Positions 15,744-24,648 are shown, counted from the stretch's first letter. The stretch: DNA of 64,000 nt from CBDAQD01 sp965275905 (GCA_965275905.1 CBDHYJ010000076.1:62001-126000); one strand, 5' to 3'. Numbers and translations are program-made. The notes: generated by a model from the sequence alone, not told the origin.

Positions 15744-16406
15744 TCACACCCCGGCCGGAACCACATAGAGCAGGATGGAGAAGAAGTGGAACGCCCCGCC
15801 GGCGATGACGAAGACATGCCAGATAGCGTGGCTGAACGGCAGGCGCCGCCAGAGATAGAAGATGACGCCGGCGCTGTAGGCGAAACCGCCGGCGGCAAGC
15901 AGCCGCAAGCCCGCCGGGTCGAGCACGCGGAAGATGACCTCGCTGACGAGCAGGAGCGGCAGCCAGCCGAGTGCCAGATAGAAGATAAACGCGAATTTCT
16001 CGTAACCCTCGCTGCGGCCGGTGACGAAGGCGGCGAGCTGGATTGCGATGCCGCCCGCGGCCAGCGTCCAGACCAAGGCGAGCAGTGCCCAGCCCTGGCC
16101 GTCCGGCAGCAACAGGCAGAACGGGGTGTAGGTCCCGGCGATGAGCAGGTAGATGCCGCAGTGATCGAGCGCCAGGAACACCTGCTTTATGCGCGGGCCC
16201 CAGACCGCGTGGTGCAGGAAGGAGAAGACGAACAACAGGACGAGGGCCGATCCATAGACGAGGACCGCCGGCAGACTGCCGACCCGGCCGACGGTGCCCG
16301 CCTGCTGGATCAGAAACACGAGACCCGCCACCGCCAAGAGCGCCCCGGCACCATGGGTTATGGCATTCCAGCGTTCTTCGGCGCGGGAAAAGACTTCGAC
16401 ATACAT
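15744..16406 (-). CDS. Hemolysin III / PAQR-family membrane protein
   Basis: A 220-residue protein with seven membrane segments. It starts MYVEVFSRAEERWNAITHGA, the usual hemolysin III opening, and continues with SFLHHAVWGPRIKQVFLALD, HCGIYLLIAGTYTPFCLL, and SHAIWHVFVIAGGAFHFFSI, which provide the conserved Ser/His/Asp and the paired His residues of the PAQR metal site. ATG 16406 gives the normal length; the open frame runs to 16922 but the extra part does not look coding. Role in membrane stress or lipid homeostasis is known only for relatives. Confidence 0.88.
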   Translation of the reverse strand: MYVEVFSRAEERWNAITHGAGALLAVAGLVFLIQQAGTVGRVGSLPAVLVYGSALVLLFVFSFLHHAVWGPRIKQVFLALDHCGIYLLIAGTYTPFCLLLPDGQGWALLALVWTLAAGGIAIQLAAFVTGRSEGYEKFAFIFYLALGWLPLLLVSEVIFRVLDPAGLRLLAAGGFAYSAGVIFYLWRRLPFSHAIWHVFVIAGGAFHFFSILLYVVPAGV

Positions 16407-16989
16407 GGGAACCGCAGGACTCCGGACGTGGACAACAGGCGCGTGCCGGCCGAGCATAACACCAATGGGGCGCGGAATGTGTGACGACTCCGTGACCAGC
16501 CGCCGGCAGCCCGGCCTCAGCAGCCGCCTAGGCCGTTGTTTCCGGGCCTGCGCCGGCCATCCGTCGCCATAAGGGGCAGCGGCAAATACGGATGGCCGGC
16601 AGGGGGAGGAAGAACAGAACCGCCGTGACGGTCCTCCCGAACCCGAAGGCACAGCGGGGACATACACGCGATTTCCTTCCGGTATGGTCACCGGCACGCT
16701 CATCCCGAACCCCGCAAAGCCCCCCAGCCGGGCCGAACGGGATGAACGCACCCGCAGCAGGGACATCGCACTGCATCTTCGGGCCAGGAAGATGAGGCCA
16801 CGGCCGCCGTGAATCCTTCGTGAATCGCCAGCCTGCTCCGGACGCAACCCGGGACAAACAGGGAATCTGAGTTGACGCCGGGGAATCACGGTCGATTCAC
16901 AGCCGCTTGTCCAGAATGGCAAGATAGGGTCAGGGGCACATCATGCGTGGAGTTTGTCCCTGGCGTGCATATCCATCGGGGAGGATGTC
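16407..16989. other. Intergenic region, no gene seen
   Basis: About 580 bases between the hemolysin III start and a small gene. Open frames here (for example 16528-16857 on the minus strand) lack domain features and overlap one another. No RNA gene or repeat was recognised. Confidence 0.4.
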
Positions 16990-17277
16990 ATGCAGGATTT
17001 CGAAGACATCATCATTGAAGCGCTCGGCGGACGGCCACAGTGCTGGCAGACGTTCGTGCCGATCGAAAACATGACACCGCTGCAGTGGTACGCGATGCTG
17101 GAGCACCTGACGGCGCTGGTCTGCGATGAGTTCGAGAGCCCATATTTTGCCTTCAGCGAGATTGAGGCAGCAGAACATGCCGAACGGCCATTGTGCGACC
17201 TGTCGCTCCTGATAGACCTCAAGCTTCGCATGCCGCAATCGGTCGTAACCGAAGAATGGAACATGCTGCCCTGCTGA
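16990..17277 (+). CDS. Hypothetical 95-residue acidic protein
   Basis: ATG 16990 is preceded by GGGGAGGATGTC, a strong ribosome site. The protein opens MQDFEDIIIEALGGRPQCWQ and is acidic with two predicted helices (PLQWYAMLEHLTALVCDEF and SLLIDLKLRMP). No known domain recognised. It converges with the deiminase-like gene of locus B across a hairpin, and is not clearly part of that operon. Confidence 0.55.
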   Translation: MQDFEDIIIEALGGRPQCWQTFVPIENMTPLQWYAMLEHLTALVCDEFESPYFAFSEIEAAEHAERPLCDLSLLIDLKLRMPQSVVTEEWNMLPC

Positions 17278-17315
17278 GGGAGTGCACTGGCTTAGGACCA
17301 TGAAGGCTGGGATCG

Positions 17316-17340
17316 CCGGGCGGTACACCGTGCCGCCCGG
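17316..17340. terminator. Strong hairpin between convergent genes
   Basis: CCGGGCGG (17316-17323) pairs perfectly with CCGCCCGG (17333-17340) across a nine-base loop. It lies between the stops of the small gene at 17277 and the locus B operon at 17352 and could end transcription both ways. There is no T-run on either side, so it may need Rho. Confidence 0.5.
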
Positions 17341-17351
17341 TCAAGGCGCAT

Positions 17352-18674
17352 CTAGACTGCGCGCCGTGACAGAATGCTGGTCGCGCAGCGCAGGGCGCCT
17401 TCGGCATAGACGAGATCGTTCCAGCCCGGGACGAGAATGACGTCGAAGCCGAGTCTTTCCCAGATACTCTTATTACCGTCGTCGTAGACCTGCATGTCCT
17501 GCTCCTCGGCACCAAATCCAGGCATCCAGACAAGCGGTCGCGCGGCGCTGTCCCTAACCTCGTTCTCAAGAATCACATTGTTGTAGCTGCGCGCCTTCAG
17601 TTCGTTGCGCACCGTATCGACCGCGTAAGGAACCGGATTGCGGATCACCTTGAACCCCCTTTTGGCAAGGCGGTCAGCGGAAAGATCAAGGTTCTTCTTG
17701 CTGTCCTGGAAGTACGACAACAGTTCGCCGGTAAGCGACGGCCCGACGGATTCTGCCTCGGCCACCAGAATCACCGGCAAGCCGTCCACGACCTTCCCGG
17801 TGAGCGAAACAAACAGGTCAACGTGGAAACCGTATTGATGAGCGACCGGATTGCAGACGGTTTCCGACATCTGGCTGTATACGTCATGCGCAGACTCCCG
17901 AAAATGCGACCCCGGGCTGCGCGATTCCGGCATCCCGGCCTGATCGTCATCAAGATAGCCGTCAACACAACTTGTCCTGACCTCTTCAACGTTCTCGAAT
18001 GACGAAAGCGACCCAGAACTCGTGCCGGTCGAGCAGTAACCGTAGACTTCGACCCGCCGCGGATCGATGGCCTGGATCCTTTTGCAAGCATCTTCCAGCG
18101 TATTGTCGCCGCCGAACCTCGGGCTCTGCGACGCCCTGAAGCTGTTGTACCCGACAATCCTGAACTCGTTGCCGACGAGTTGGTTTCCACCGGCCAGATG
18201 CATGTCCATGGGTTCGACCTCAACCCCTTCGTGGGCCCCAATCCAGAATGCGTGATCGCCCCGGCGGCCACCGTCCGAACGTGGCGCTCCGAGCTGCATG
18301 CCGGCACCGGTTTTCCATACGTGCACCGAGTCGCGGATCCAGGCGAAATCGGCCGGCATGACGATGTTCTCCGGTGTCACGGCGATATCGAACCGGCAGG
18401 GGCAGCTAATCTCCGACAGCCACTGCCGCACGCTTTGTTCACTCTCGGGTTCCGTCAATACGACGAGAGTCATTTCCGGCCGGAGCGACTTCACCAAGTT
18501 GGCCTGCGCTGCCAGCAACTTGGTCCTTACGGAGTTTCCCGGATCGAACAGTTTCCGAGGCACCGCTATCGCGATCCGCTCGATAAGCCCGCCGTAGTCT
18601 TCAACCAGTGTACGGCCGTCACTTTCTCCGGCGTTCACCGCGACCGCCGCGGATTGCTTCAGGATCTGGTCCAT
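17352..18674 (-). CDS. Peptidyl-arginine/agmatine deiminase-like guanidino-modifying enzyme (RiPP-like locus B)
   Basis: A 440-residue protein. The guanidino-modifying (pentein) fold is suggested by FAWIRDSVHVWK, the Asp-containing MDMHLAGGNQLVG, the His-containing QYGFHVDLFVSLTG and the C-terminal DLVYAEGALRCATSILSR, which place Asp, His and the nucleophilic Cys in the order of agmatine deiminase and Porphyromonas-type arginine deiminase. Its start overlaps TfuA by 16 bases behind AAAGGA, so it belongs to the YcaO-TfuA operon. It could convert a peptide Arg to citrulline, but an amidinotransferase or other pentein reaction is also possible. Last gene of the operon. Confidence 0.65.
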   Translation of the reverse strand: MDQILKQSAAVAVNAGESDGRTLVEDYGGLIERIAIAVPRKLFDPGNSVRTKLLAAQANLVKSLRPEMTLVVLTEPESEQSVRQWLSEISCPCRFDIAVTPENIVMPADFAWIRDSVHVWKTGAGMQLGAPRSDGGRRGDHAFWIGAHEGVEVEPMDMHLAGGNQLVGNEFRIVGYNSFRASQSPRFGGDNTLEDACKRIQAIDPRRVEVYGYCSTGTSSGSLSSFENVEEVRTSCVDGYLDDDQAGMPESRSPGSHFRESAHDVYSQMSETVCNPVAHQYGFHVDLFVSLTGKVVDGLPVILVAEAESVGPSLTGELLSYFQDSKKNLDLSADRLAKRGFKVIRNPVPYAVDTVRNELKARSYNNVILENEVRDSAARPLVWMPGFGAEEQDMQVYDDGNKSIWERLGFDVILVPGWNDLVYAEGALRCATSILSRRAV

Positions 18675-19393
18675 GTCGCCATCCTTTCAAACCTGGCAAA
18701 ATAGCCGGAACGGGAAAATTTCCAGCCGTCAACAGGCGCCGGAGGCGATTGCCCCATCCGCCGCCGGATCTCCTCCAGCAGCAATTGAGCGTCGCTTGTC
18801 TTGACGCTCCGGTGATGATCGTCCAGCACACCCGCCAGTCCGGGAGCGTCCGGGATTTTCGGACCGAGCGCCTCAAGAACGTTCAGCCAGTTCCGCTTTG
18901 AAAAATGAACCCGCCTGGCAGCGTCGAGGGCGGCTGCGGCGGTCTCCTGATCAATGACCCCGCGGCGTTCCGCATCAGCCAGCGTCGCTTCAACATCAAC
19001 CATCGCCAGCGTAAGGGGCTCGTAGCCCAGGTCGGCGGGCGCGTGCGCAACGGCTACATCGGCGTCCGCAACGCGGCTGCCCCGGTCATAGGACTCAAAG
19101 ATTTCGCCGATGCCGATCATGCCGAATGCCGCGCATTCCGCCGCCCTGAGGGCACCGAGGCTGGCGGCGCCGTACACCTCGACGCCGTTCGACAGAGCGT
19201 GGAGTATTTCCTTGTGCCAGACGGACAATTCGTTCTCGAAATACCCGTCGATCAATCCGATAATCCCGGCTCCTTCGGACACCGCACGATAGACGTCACC
19301 GCAAGCAGCCGGCGGGCAGCGTTCGAATCCGTCGAACAGAGACTCGCACAGACCGTAAACGCTCGGACCGGCGAATATCGCGACTTTCGGCAT
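18659..19393 (-). CDS. TfuA-like protein (RiPP-like locus B)
   Basis: A 244-residue protein from ATG 19393, one base past the YcaO stop. Family features are GPSVYGLCESLFDGF at the start and the core block VYGAASLGALRAAECAAFGM followed by IGIGEIFESY, then ALDAARRVHFSKRNW. TfuA proteins partner with YcaO enzymes and are required for or enhance peptide-backbone thioamidation. The adjacent YcaO gene confirms the assignment. The last 16 bases overlap the deiminase-like gene. Residues after about 190 are less conserved. Confidence 0.88.
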   Translation of the reverse strand: MPKVAIFAGPSVYGLCESLFDGFERCPPAACGDVYRAVSEGAGIIGLIDGYFENELSVWHKEILHALSNGVEVYGAASLGALRAAECAAFGMIGIGEIFESYDRGSRVADADVAVAHAPADLGYEPLTLAMVDVEATLADAERRGVIDQETAAAALDAARRVHFSKRNWLNVLEALGPKIPDAPGLAGVLDDHHRSVKTSDAQLLLEEIRRRMGQSPPAPVDGWKFSRSGYFARFERMATWTRS

Positions 19394-19394
19394 G

Positions 19395-20597
19395 TCAGGT
19401 CCGTCCATGCAGCAGGTGACGAAAGTCATGAGGCGTCAGATAGCTCAACGTATCCGTTGCGGCGCCCAAGCCCGGCGCGAGAGCCCGAACCACATGCACC
19501 GGGCAGTGCTCGCCCGCATCGAGTGTGAAAACAAGAAGATCTGCCACGCCGGCAGCGGCGAACCGGTCGACAAGTTCATGCCACTGATCTCCAAACGGTG
19601 CTGGACAGGGCCCGTACTTCCCGGCCATGTCATCCAGGGTGCTGTCACCGACATCCGCACTCAGCCCGGCCGACATTTCGCGACGATACTCTTCCGGCGT
19701 CAGGTCGTCCCTGGCACCGGCGATGTTCGTAAGACGCGACTGCACGGCCTCGAGCAGCGCGGCACACGCCGCATCATGCGCGCTCAGCCGCGCCGCGTAC
19801 CCGGCCGAATAGCGGACGATCGGCCCGTCCGGCGAGAGAATGGTCCTTGGAATGAATGCGGCGACCACCGGCACCCGGACGATGGACTCCAGACTGAAGA
19901 AGCGCGGCTCGATTTCGGCCTTGCGCAATAGCGAGACAGCCACATCGAGATCCTCATGGCGGCCTTCCCTGTACTGGACCGGACTTGCCGCGCCGGATGC
20001 GAAGCCAAAGATGTCGAACAAAGCACTCGCATCGTCTTCAACGAGTTCCAATACCGCATGGGAGGCAGCCTGCTCAAAGCTTACGCCTGCACCGAGCCCC
20101 AGCGAGGACATACGGAAACACCTGCGATCCCACGGAAAGTCGACGCGCATATCGAGGCCCACAAGTTCGTATGGCGCGAGAGCCGGTTCTCCGGTGTAAG
20201 CCGATCTGCCCTTGACCCATGCACGCTCCGTCGCCGGGTTGAAAGATCCGGCGTCGCACCGCGCAAAGGCGCCAATGTCGATCGGCGCGGCATCGCTCTG
20301 TTCCGCCACCCGCAATGAACCGAAAACATGCAAATGACTGCGCGTCTTTTCGGCGACGGAATGCTCGATGGCTTCCATGACAGCCGAAATGCGAGCCTGC
20401 CGATGGGTGAGACCCTTGCCCTGCGATAAGGAAAGCGAACGGGCGTTCGGACGGCAGGCAAACCAGACAGGCAGGCCGATCCGGTCGAGGTCAGTGAGAT
20501 CCCCGACCCTCGTGATCCCGAACCGACGCAAGGCGCCGGTTGATATCAAGAGAGAGTCCTCGAAGGAGCCCGGATCGGCCTTTGGCACGCCAGTCAT
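19395..20597 (-). CDS. YcaO-domain ATP-dependent peptide-modifying enzyme (RiPP-like locus B)
   Basis: A 400-residue YcaO protein. The ATP/Mg-binding elements are visible: LSLSQGKGLTHRQARISAVM then EAIEHSVAE (about 57-85), SSLGLGAGVSFEQAASHAVL then ELVEDDA (about 175-200), and AACAALLEAVQSRLTNIAGA (about 285-305). There is no Pro-rich C-terminus of the azoline-forming type. With TfuA directly downstream, the expected reaction is backbone thioamidation, though azoline or amidine chemistry cannot be excluded. The gene follows the 140-residue candidate substrate after 51 bases. ATG 20597 fits the family N-terminus. Confidence 0.88.
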   Translation of the reverse strand: MTGVPKADPGSFEDSLLISTGALRRFGITRVGDLTDLDRIGLPVWFACRPNARSLSLSQGKGLTHRQARISAVMEAIEHSVAEKTRSHLHVFGSLRVAEQSDAAPIDIGAFARCDAGSFNPATERAWVKGRSAYTGEPALAPYELVGLDMRVDFPWDRRCFRMSSLGLGAGVSFEQAASHAVLELVEDDASALFDIFGFASGAASPVQYREGRHEDLDVAVSLLRKAEIEPRFFSLESIVRVPVVAAFIPRTILSPDGPIVRYSAGYAARLSAHDAACAALLEAVQSRLTNIAGARDDLTPEEYRREMSAGLSADVGDSTLDDMAGKYGPCPAPFGDQWHELVDRFAAAGVADLLVFTLDAGEHCPVHVVRALAPGLGAATDTLSYLTPHDFRHLLHGRT

Positions 20598-20648
20598 TTC
20601 AGAAACCGGCCAAGGAATGACGCGCCGGAGAGCAGAATCATCTGCTTC

Positions 20649-21071
20649 CTAGTCGTCATCCATAAGGTCAGACAGGTTCAGGGTACCGGGGTTGCCATCC
20701 GGTCCAACCTGCTCAAGGGCGTCTTCCAGAGGATCGAAAGCCTTGCGGCTGACGTCCCAGTCCGCGTTGACAGTATCGGCGAAGAAAGCGAAGTCGAGAT
20801 CTGTCAGGACGGTTCCGGAACTGACGAGCTTCTTGATGCCTTTGCGCTCATCGACGCTTATCGACGTTGTTGCGGCGTTCCCGTCAGACTCCGCGATCAT
20901 GCCTTTTGCCGCCGCTGCAATTTCCGCGTAGCCATCGCCGATCGCAGGATCCGATGCCTCATAGGCCTGAATGGCCTGGTCCGAAATGAAAGATGCCCTG
21001 AACGGATCGGTCTTGACAAAAAGTACGCCGAATCCGCGTTTTCCCAATACGTAAATTTTTCCGTCTGCCAC
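20649..21071 (-). CDS. Candidate modified-peptide substrate or accessory protein (RiPP-like locus B)
   Basis: A 140-residue acidic protein with a GTG start at 21071 behind AGAGGGGAACATTC. It opens MADGKIYVLGKRGFGVLFVK and ends with GPDGNPGTLNLSDLMDDD. No enzyme domain, no signal peptide, no Cys; few Arg residues (near 11, 25, 75 and 108). Its place between the regulator (17 bases) and YcaO (51 bases) is where a precursor is expected, but it is longer than most. It may be a large precursor or a recognition/scaffold protein. No homologue recognised. Confidence 0.6.
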   Translation of the reverse strand: MADGKIYVLGKRGFGVLFVKTDPFRASFISDQAIQAYEASDPAIGDGYAEIAAAAKGMIAESDGNAATTSISVDERKGIKKLVSSGTVLTDLDFAFFADTVNADWDVSRKAFDPLEDALEQVGPDGNPGTLNLSDLMDDD

Positions 21072-21088
21072 GAATGTTCCCCTCTGCT

Positions 21089-23029
21089 TTATTTGAGCCC
21101 AGCCATCCTGAGCCCTTCCATGAACTTGCGATTGGTCCGCAGATCCTGATCCGGCGAAAGACTGACAATCTCCTCGGCCGTCTTGTCCGGATAAATTTCA
21201 GACAGGCGTAATGCCGCTCCTCGTGCCTCATCGATATGGCCGCCGAGCGCCAGGCTTGCCGTCAGCACTCTCAACGCGGGCTCATCATTTTCCATCAGGC
21301 CGCACAGCCGGACGGACTCTTCGTAGTCGCTGAGATCGAATGCGATGCTTGCACCCGCCCACCAGTATCTGTCGGGCGCAAAGGGGTTCAGCTCGACCGC
21401 CTGCAGAAAGCGAGGCCAGGCGGCTTCAGGGTCTCCGAAGTGCGCAAGGGCATCAGCGTGCTGCAAAAGAAGGTCCGCCGAGTTCGGGCTCAGCGCCTCG
21501 GCTTCCAGGAACAGGCCTGAGGACTTCTCGTATTCGCGCTGATAGAGCGCGATGACTGCCGCCACCCAGTGTCCGATGCTGGCACCGGGGTCCAGTTCCA
21601 TCGCCGCGTTCGTCTCAGCCTTCGCACGATGCAGCAGGTGGGGGTCGGTTCCACCCAGTACGAGCCATTCCAGCAGGATTGTCTGAGCGACTCTGGCGCG
21701 TGCATCCGCCCAGTTCGACTCAAGCTTGAGTGCCTGCCGATAGTGCTTACGCGCCCGGCGAAGAAAGGGAAGCGTGCATTGATTGAGGGCGGTCTGCCCG
21801 TTCAGATAATGCAGATACGCCGAGCTGTCGGCATTGGTCGCGGCAAAATTGTGCCGGTATCTCTCAATCTGTTCGGCAAGCATATTGGCGATCTGCTTGG
21901 CGATCAGCCGGAAGGACTGCATGAGCTGCTCGGGCTTCACGCCGTACTCCGCCGACCAGATGATTTCCCCCGAGCTGCGTTCTTCCAGCCGAATCGAGAT
22001 GACTTCTCCGCCGGGAATGAGAATGCTGCTCACAGCGAATTCACAGTCGAGCGATCGTTCTGCAAATTTCGCCGGATCATCTGCATAGGCATAACTGCTG
22101 TATGTCGCGATGACCGCGAACGACCTGAACCGCGCAAGATTGTTGGCCACGTCGTCAAGCAAAGCGCGAAGTATGTCCGAAGCCCTGCTGTCCCCGGGAA
22201 GTTCCGGCGGGAAGAATGCCACCTTCGGTCTGGCCGGCCCATCGGACTGCGAGCTTTCCGAAAACCCGAGGCCGGCGGCATCGGAGCTTTCACTCTGGCT
22301 GTATGCCGCTTTCAGGCGCACACCTGGAGGGGCGCCTTTTTCCTCGTTTAGAAGTTTCTGAAGCGCAATGCTGGCCCTTTCCGCAGCATGGACGTTGCCA
22401 CCGCGGCTGTAGGCCTCGACCACTGCCTTGTAGTTTTCGACATTGTCGGGCTCGAGCGCCAGAATGCGTCCGGCAATGCTGTCTATTGCCGCGGCCTCCG
22501 CGGCACCGAAGCGCGTGATATCCAGAAGGGCCTCGGTCGCAATGGTGATGAATCTGTCCGTCAGCTTCTGACGCTCGATCTGAAGCCAGCGCGAAAGTTC
22601 TGCGCCGTCCAGATCTATGCCCTGGAGCAACTCGCCGCGAAACTCCGAGAGACGGAGGAGTTTCGACTCCTGATCCGGCAGATCCTCGGATGCCACAAAT
22701 GCAGCCAGATCGCATGCATTCAGGCACCGGCCCGCAGCGAGCGTGTCGCTCTCGATCTCGATGACTTCATGTGCGAAAGACTCGAACTTGCGCACGCGCA
22801 CCAGCAGCTGCCTGAGGTTCGCCATCGCCTTTTTCTGATCCACGTCCTCCCACAGCATTGTCGCGCAATACTGGCGTGTCAGCGGATTCGGCATGGACAG
22901 AACGAGCAGCGCCAGCAGAGCGAAACCCTTGGAGGGAAACACCAGGTCCGTGCACTCAGAGTCTATCTTTGGCGAGCCCAACAGAAAAATTACTGTACTT
23001 CGGGCAGACAAATTTACGATTCCCCCCAC
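21089..23029 (-). CDS. SARP-type transcriptional regulator with BTAD and TPR domains (locus B)
   Basis: About 646 residues. The N-terminal 90 residues form an OmpR-like winged helix (VFLLGSPKI-like strand, LLALLVLSMPNPLTRQYCAT, then LWEDVDQKKAMANLRQLLVR). It is followed by a bacterial transcriptional activation domain (about 95-240, LDGAELSRWLQIERQKLTDR and YKAVVEAYSRGGNVHAAERA). A TolB-like middle region (about 265-390) and a C-terminal tetratricopeptide array (about 390-640) complete it. Such SARP-like proteins commonly activate biosynthetic clusters. It is the first gene of the locus B operon and probably its activator. The start is uncertain (GTG 23029, or TTG 18 bases inside). Confidence 0.8.
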   Translation of the reverse strand: MGGIVNLSARSTVIFLLGSPKIDSECTDLVFPSKGFALLALLVLSMPNPLTRQYCATMLWEDVDQKKAMANLRQLLVRVRKFESFAHEVIEIESDTLAAGRCLNACDLAAFVASEDLPDQESKLLRLSEFRGELLQGIDLDGAELSRWLQIERQKLTDRFITIATEALLDITRFGAAEAAAIDSIAGRILALEPDNVENYKAVVEAYSRGGNVHAAERASIALQKLLNEEKGAPPGVRLKAAYSQSESSDAAGLGFSESSQSDGPARPKVAFFPPELPGDSRASDILRALLDDVANNLARFRSFAVIATYSSYAYADDPAKFAERSLDCEFAVSSILIPGGEVISIRLEERSSGEIIWSAEYGVKPEQLMQSFRLIAKQIANMLAEQIERYRHNFAATNADSSAYLHYLNGQTALNQCTLPFLRRARKHYRQALKLESNWADARARVAQTILLEWLVLGGTDPHLLHRAKAETNAAMELDPGASIGHWVAAVIALYQREYEKSSGLFLEAEALSPNSADLLLQHADALAHFGDPEAAWPRFLQAVELNPFAPDRYWWAGASIAFDLSDYEESVRLCGLMENDEPALRVLTASLALGGHIDEARGAALRLSEIYPDKTAEEIVSLSPDQDLRTNRKFMEGLRMAGLK

Positions 23030-23192
23030 TTAAGACCCCGAATTCAGTCTATTCCGAATTCAAGCCCATCCAAATACTGAAAAATTGCTGATTCACACCT
23101 GTGTCACAACGAAAGGTCCAAAAATATTCTGGTTGCTGAAGAATGCCGCGTGGCACAGTGCGCGGAACTTCGGTCACCTGTAGGCGTCAATT

Positions 23193-23708
23193 ATGGAGCT
23201 TATTGTGGCTGTGCAGATTCGGTTTAGCAAAGAATTCGCCACCTGGGGGCTCAGGGTCCGCCCCCTCGAAAAAGCCGACGATGTCGGACTCGTCGTCACC
23301 GAGTTTCTGTGGTTCGAAGGCGCCCCCTTCTACCCGATCAGCGCCCTGAACGAGGCCAGAGTCTCTTCCGTCTGGCTCGGCGGAGAATCCAGCTCGGATG
23401 AGGACGAAGACAATCTCGATCTCATCTTCGAGATGGGTGAAATTGCCGACCGCGCGAAGTTCTACGAGATTGTCCTTAGATCTGAAGTAGGCACAAGTTA
23501 CGGCGGATACGTCGCCGGCGACGATCTCGAAGTTACCGATGAAATCGTTAATGGCCATCGGGTGATCATTGCAAGCGTGGACCAGTTCAAGGACCGCTAT
23601 GAGTATGCCCCAGGCTGCGGTCAGTATCAGTTCGCAGAAACACTGGGCAGCCAGTGCAAACCCGCCAAGGCCTGCCGAAAGTCGACCAAGTCGCTATACC
23701 GGCGCTGA
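23193..23708 (+). CDS. Hypothetical protein divergent from locus B regulator
   Basis: A 171-residue protein, start ATG 23193, with acidic centre (SSDEDEDNLDL) and basic C-terminus (CKPAKACRKSTKSLYRR). It contains three Cys near the end. No signal peptide or known domain recognised. It is transcribed divergently from the SARP-type gene with 163 bases between them, which makes it a possible member of the same regulon, but nothing in its sequence shows function. Confidence 0.5.
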   Translation: MELIVAVQIRFSKEFATWGLRVRPLEKADDVGLVVTEFLWFEGAPFYPISALNEARVSSVWLGGESSSDEDEDNLDLIFEMGEIADRAKFYEIVLRSEVGTSYGGYVAGDDLEVTDEIVNGHRVIIASVDQFKDRYEYAPGCGQYQFAETLGSQCKPAKACRKSTKSLYRR

Positions 23709-24035
23709 ACCACACAGTACCGACCTCAGGCGCGGAGCGCCCCCGACATGCCCCGATGCAAGCAAAGCGCATGTCGAGTGAGGCGTGTATTGCATCCGGA
23801 TTCTCCAAAAAAAGAAACGTCGACAATGCCAATTCATCTGAATCCGGTTTCTCATATCCCGGTTGAGTCCCGGCGGCGGCCGCATCGGAGGAAAGTCTGT
23901 GAGGGCGCCGGACAAGGCTGCGGGCACCTGTAACGGCCCGCCATCCCTGCCCGGCAGCCACCCCGCAGACACTCTCAGCCAAACCACCGACATTCTGCGG
24001 GGCCCTGCCCGCCACGACCAAGATTCGGACCAGCG
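23709..24035. other. Intergenic region, no gene seen
   Basis: About 330 bases between the hypothetical gene and the DUF1353 gene stop. Frames crossing it on either strand lack features and look like shadow frames of GC-rich DNA. Confidence 0.4.
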
Positions 24036-24458
24036 CTACCGGACGCCGCCGTTCCCCATCAGAACGAACACCCCGCGCGAGCGCGCAACGCCATAGTTTC
24101 GGTAAGCCATCCAGCCGAACAGGCGCACCGCGGCATACATGGCAAACCTGCGCCACGGCCGGACCCCCAGAACGGTCATGCCTTCGAGGAAAATCCGGTC
24201 GCATTCGGCCCGATCCCTGCGTCCTTCCCGGTACAGAAAATCATGAATGACCGCCGCCTTGGCCCAGCGCCCGGCCGGCGGCATCAGCCACCACAGCCCT
24301 CTGGGCACCGACGCAAAGTCGGTCGGGAATCCCTTCGGCACCTCGATGAAGTCACCGGATTTACCGGTGCCGACGGTATAAGAAAATGGTTCGTGGACAA
24401 TCCATTCGCGGCCGTCCCTGACATGCCTGACAATCAGGCTCTCCATGAAACTCGACAT
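24036..24458 (-). CDS. DUF1353 domain-containing protein
   Basis: A 140-residue protein from ATG 24458, preceded by GGAGGAGACGAACGCT, a strong ribosome site; the frame is open to 24659 but the extra part overlaps the adaptor gene and lacks features. The motif GFPTDFASVPRGLWWLMPPA followed by AAVIHDFLYREGRR is the hallmark of DUF1353, whose members are frequent in phage and phage-like loci. The HDFLY and surrounding Asp residues suggest a hydrolase-like active site. Same direction as the upstream secretion genes. Confidence 0.82.
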   Translation of the reverse strand: MSSFMESLIVRHVRDGREWIVHEPFSYTVGTGKSGDFIEVPKGFPTDFASVPRGLWWLMPPAGRWAKAAVIHDFLYREGRRDRAECDRIFLEGMTVLGVRPWRRFAMYAAVRLFGWMAYRNYGVARSRGVFVLMGNGGVR

Positions 24459-24648
24459 AGCGTTCGTCTCCTCCAGCCATCCCGGCGCAATCGGCCGGGC
24501 ACTTGCATTCGCCCCCGAATACGAACCGCGCAGGATGACTATGCGAGCACGGGCGTGAGTCGAGCGTGAGTCGAGTGTGATTTGTCTAGAGTATTGATGT
24601 TTCGGTGTTTTAATGACCGAAGAGCGTCGCTCAAGAAACTCCGAGCAG

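Noticed and set aside
23587..24204. 205-codon minus-strand frame between the hypothetical gene and DUF1353
   Set aside because: Overlaps two better supported genes and has no ribosome site or motif.
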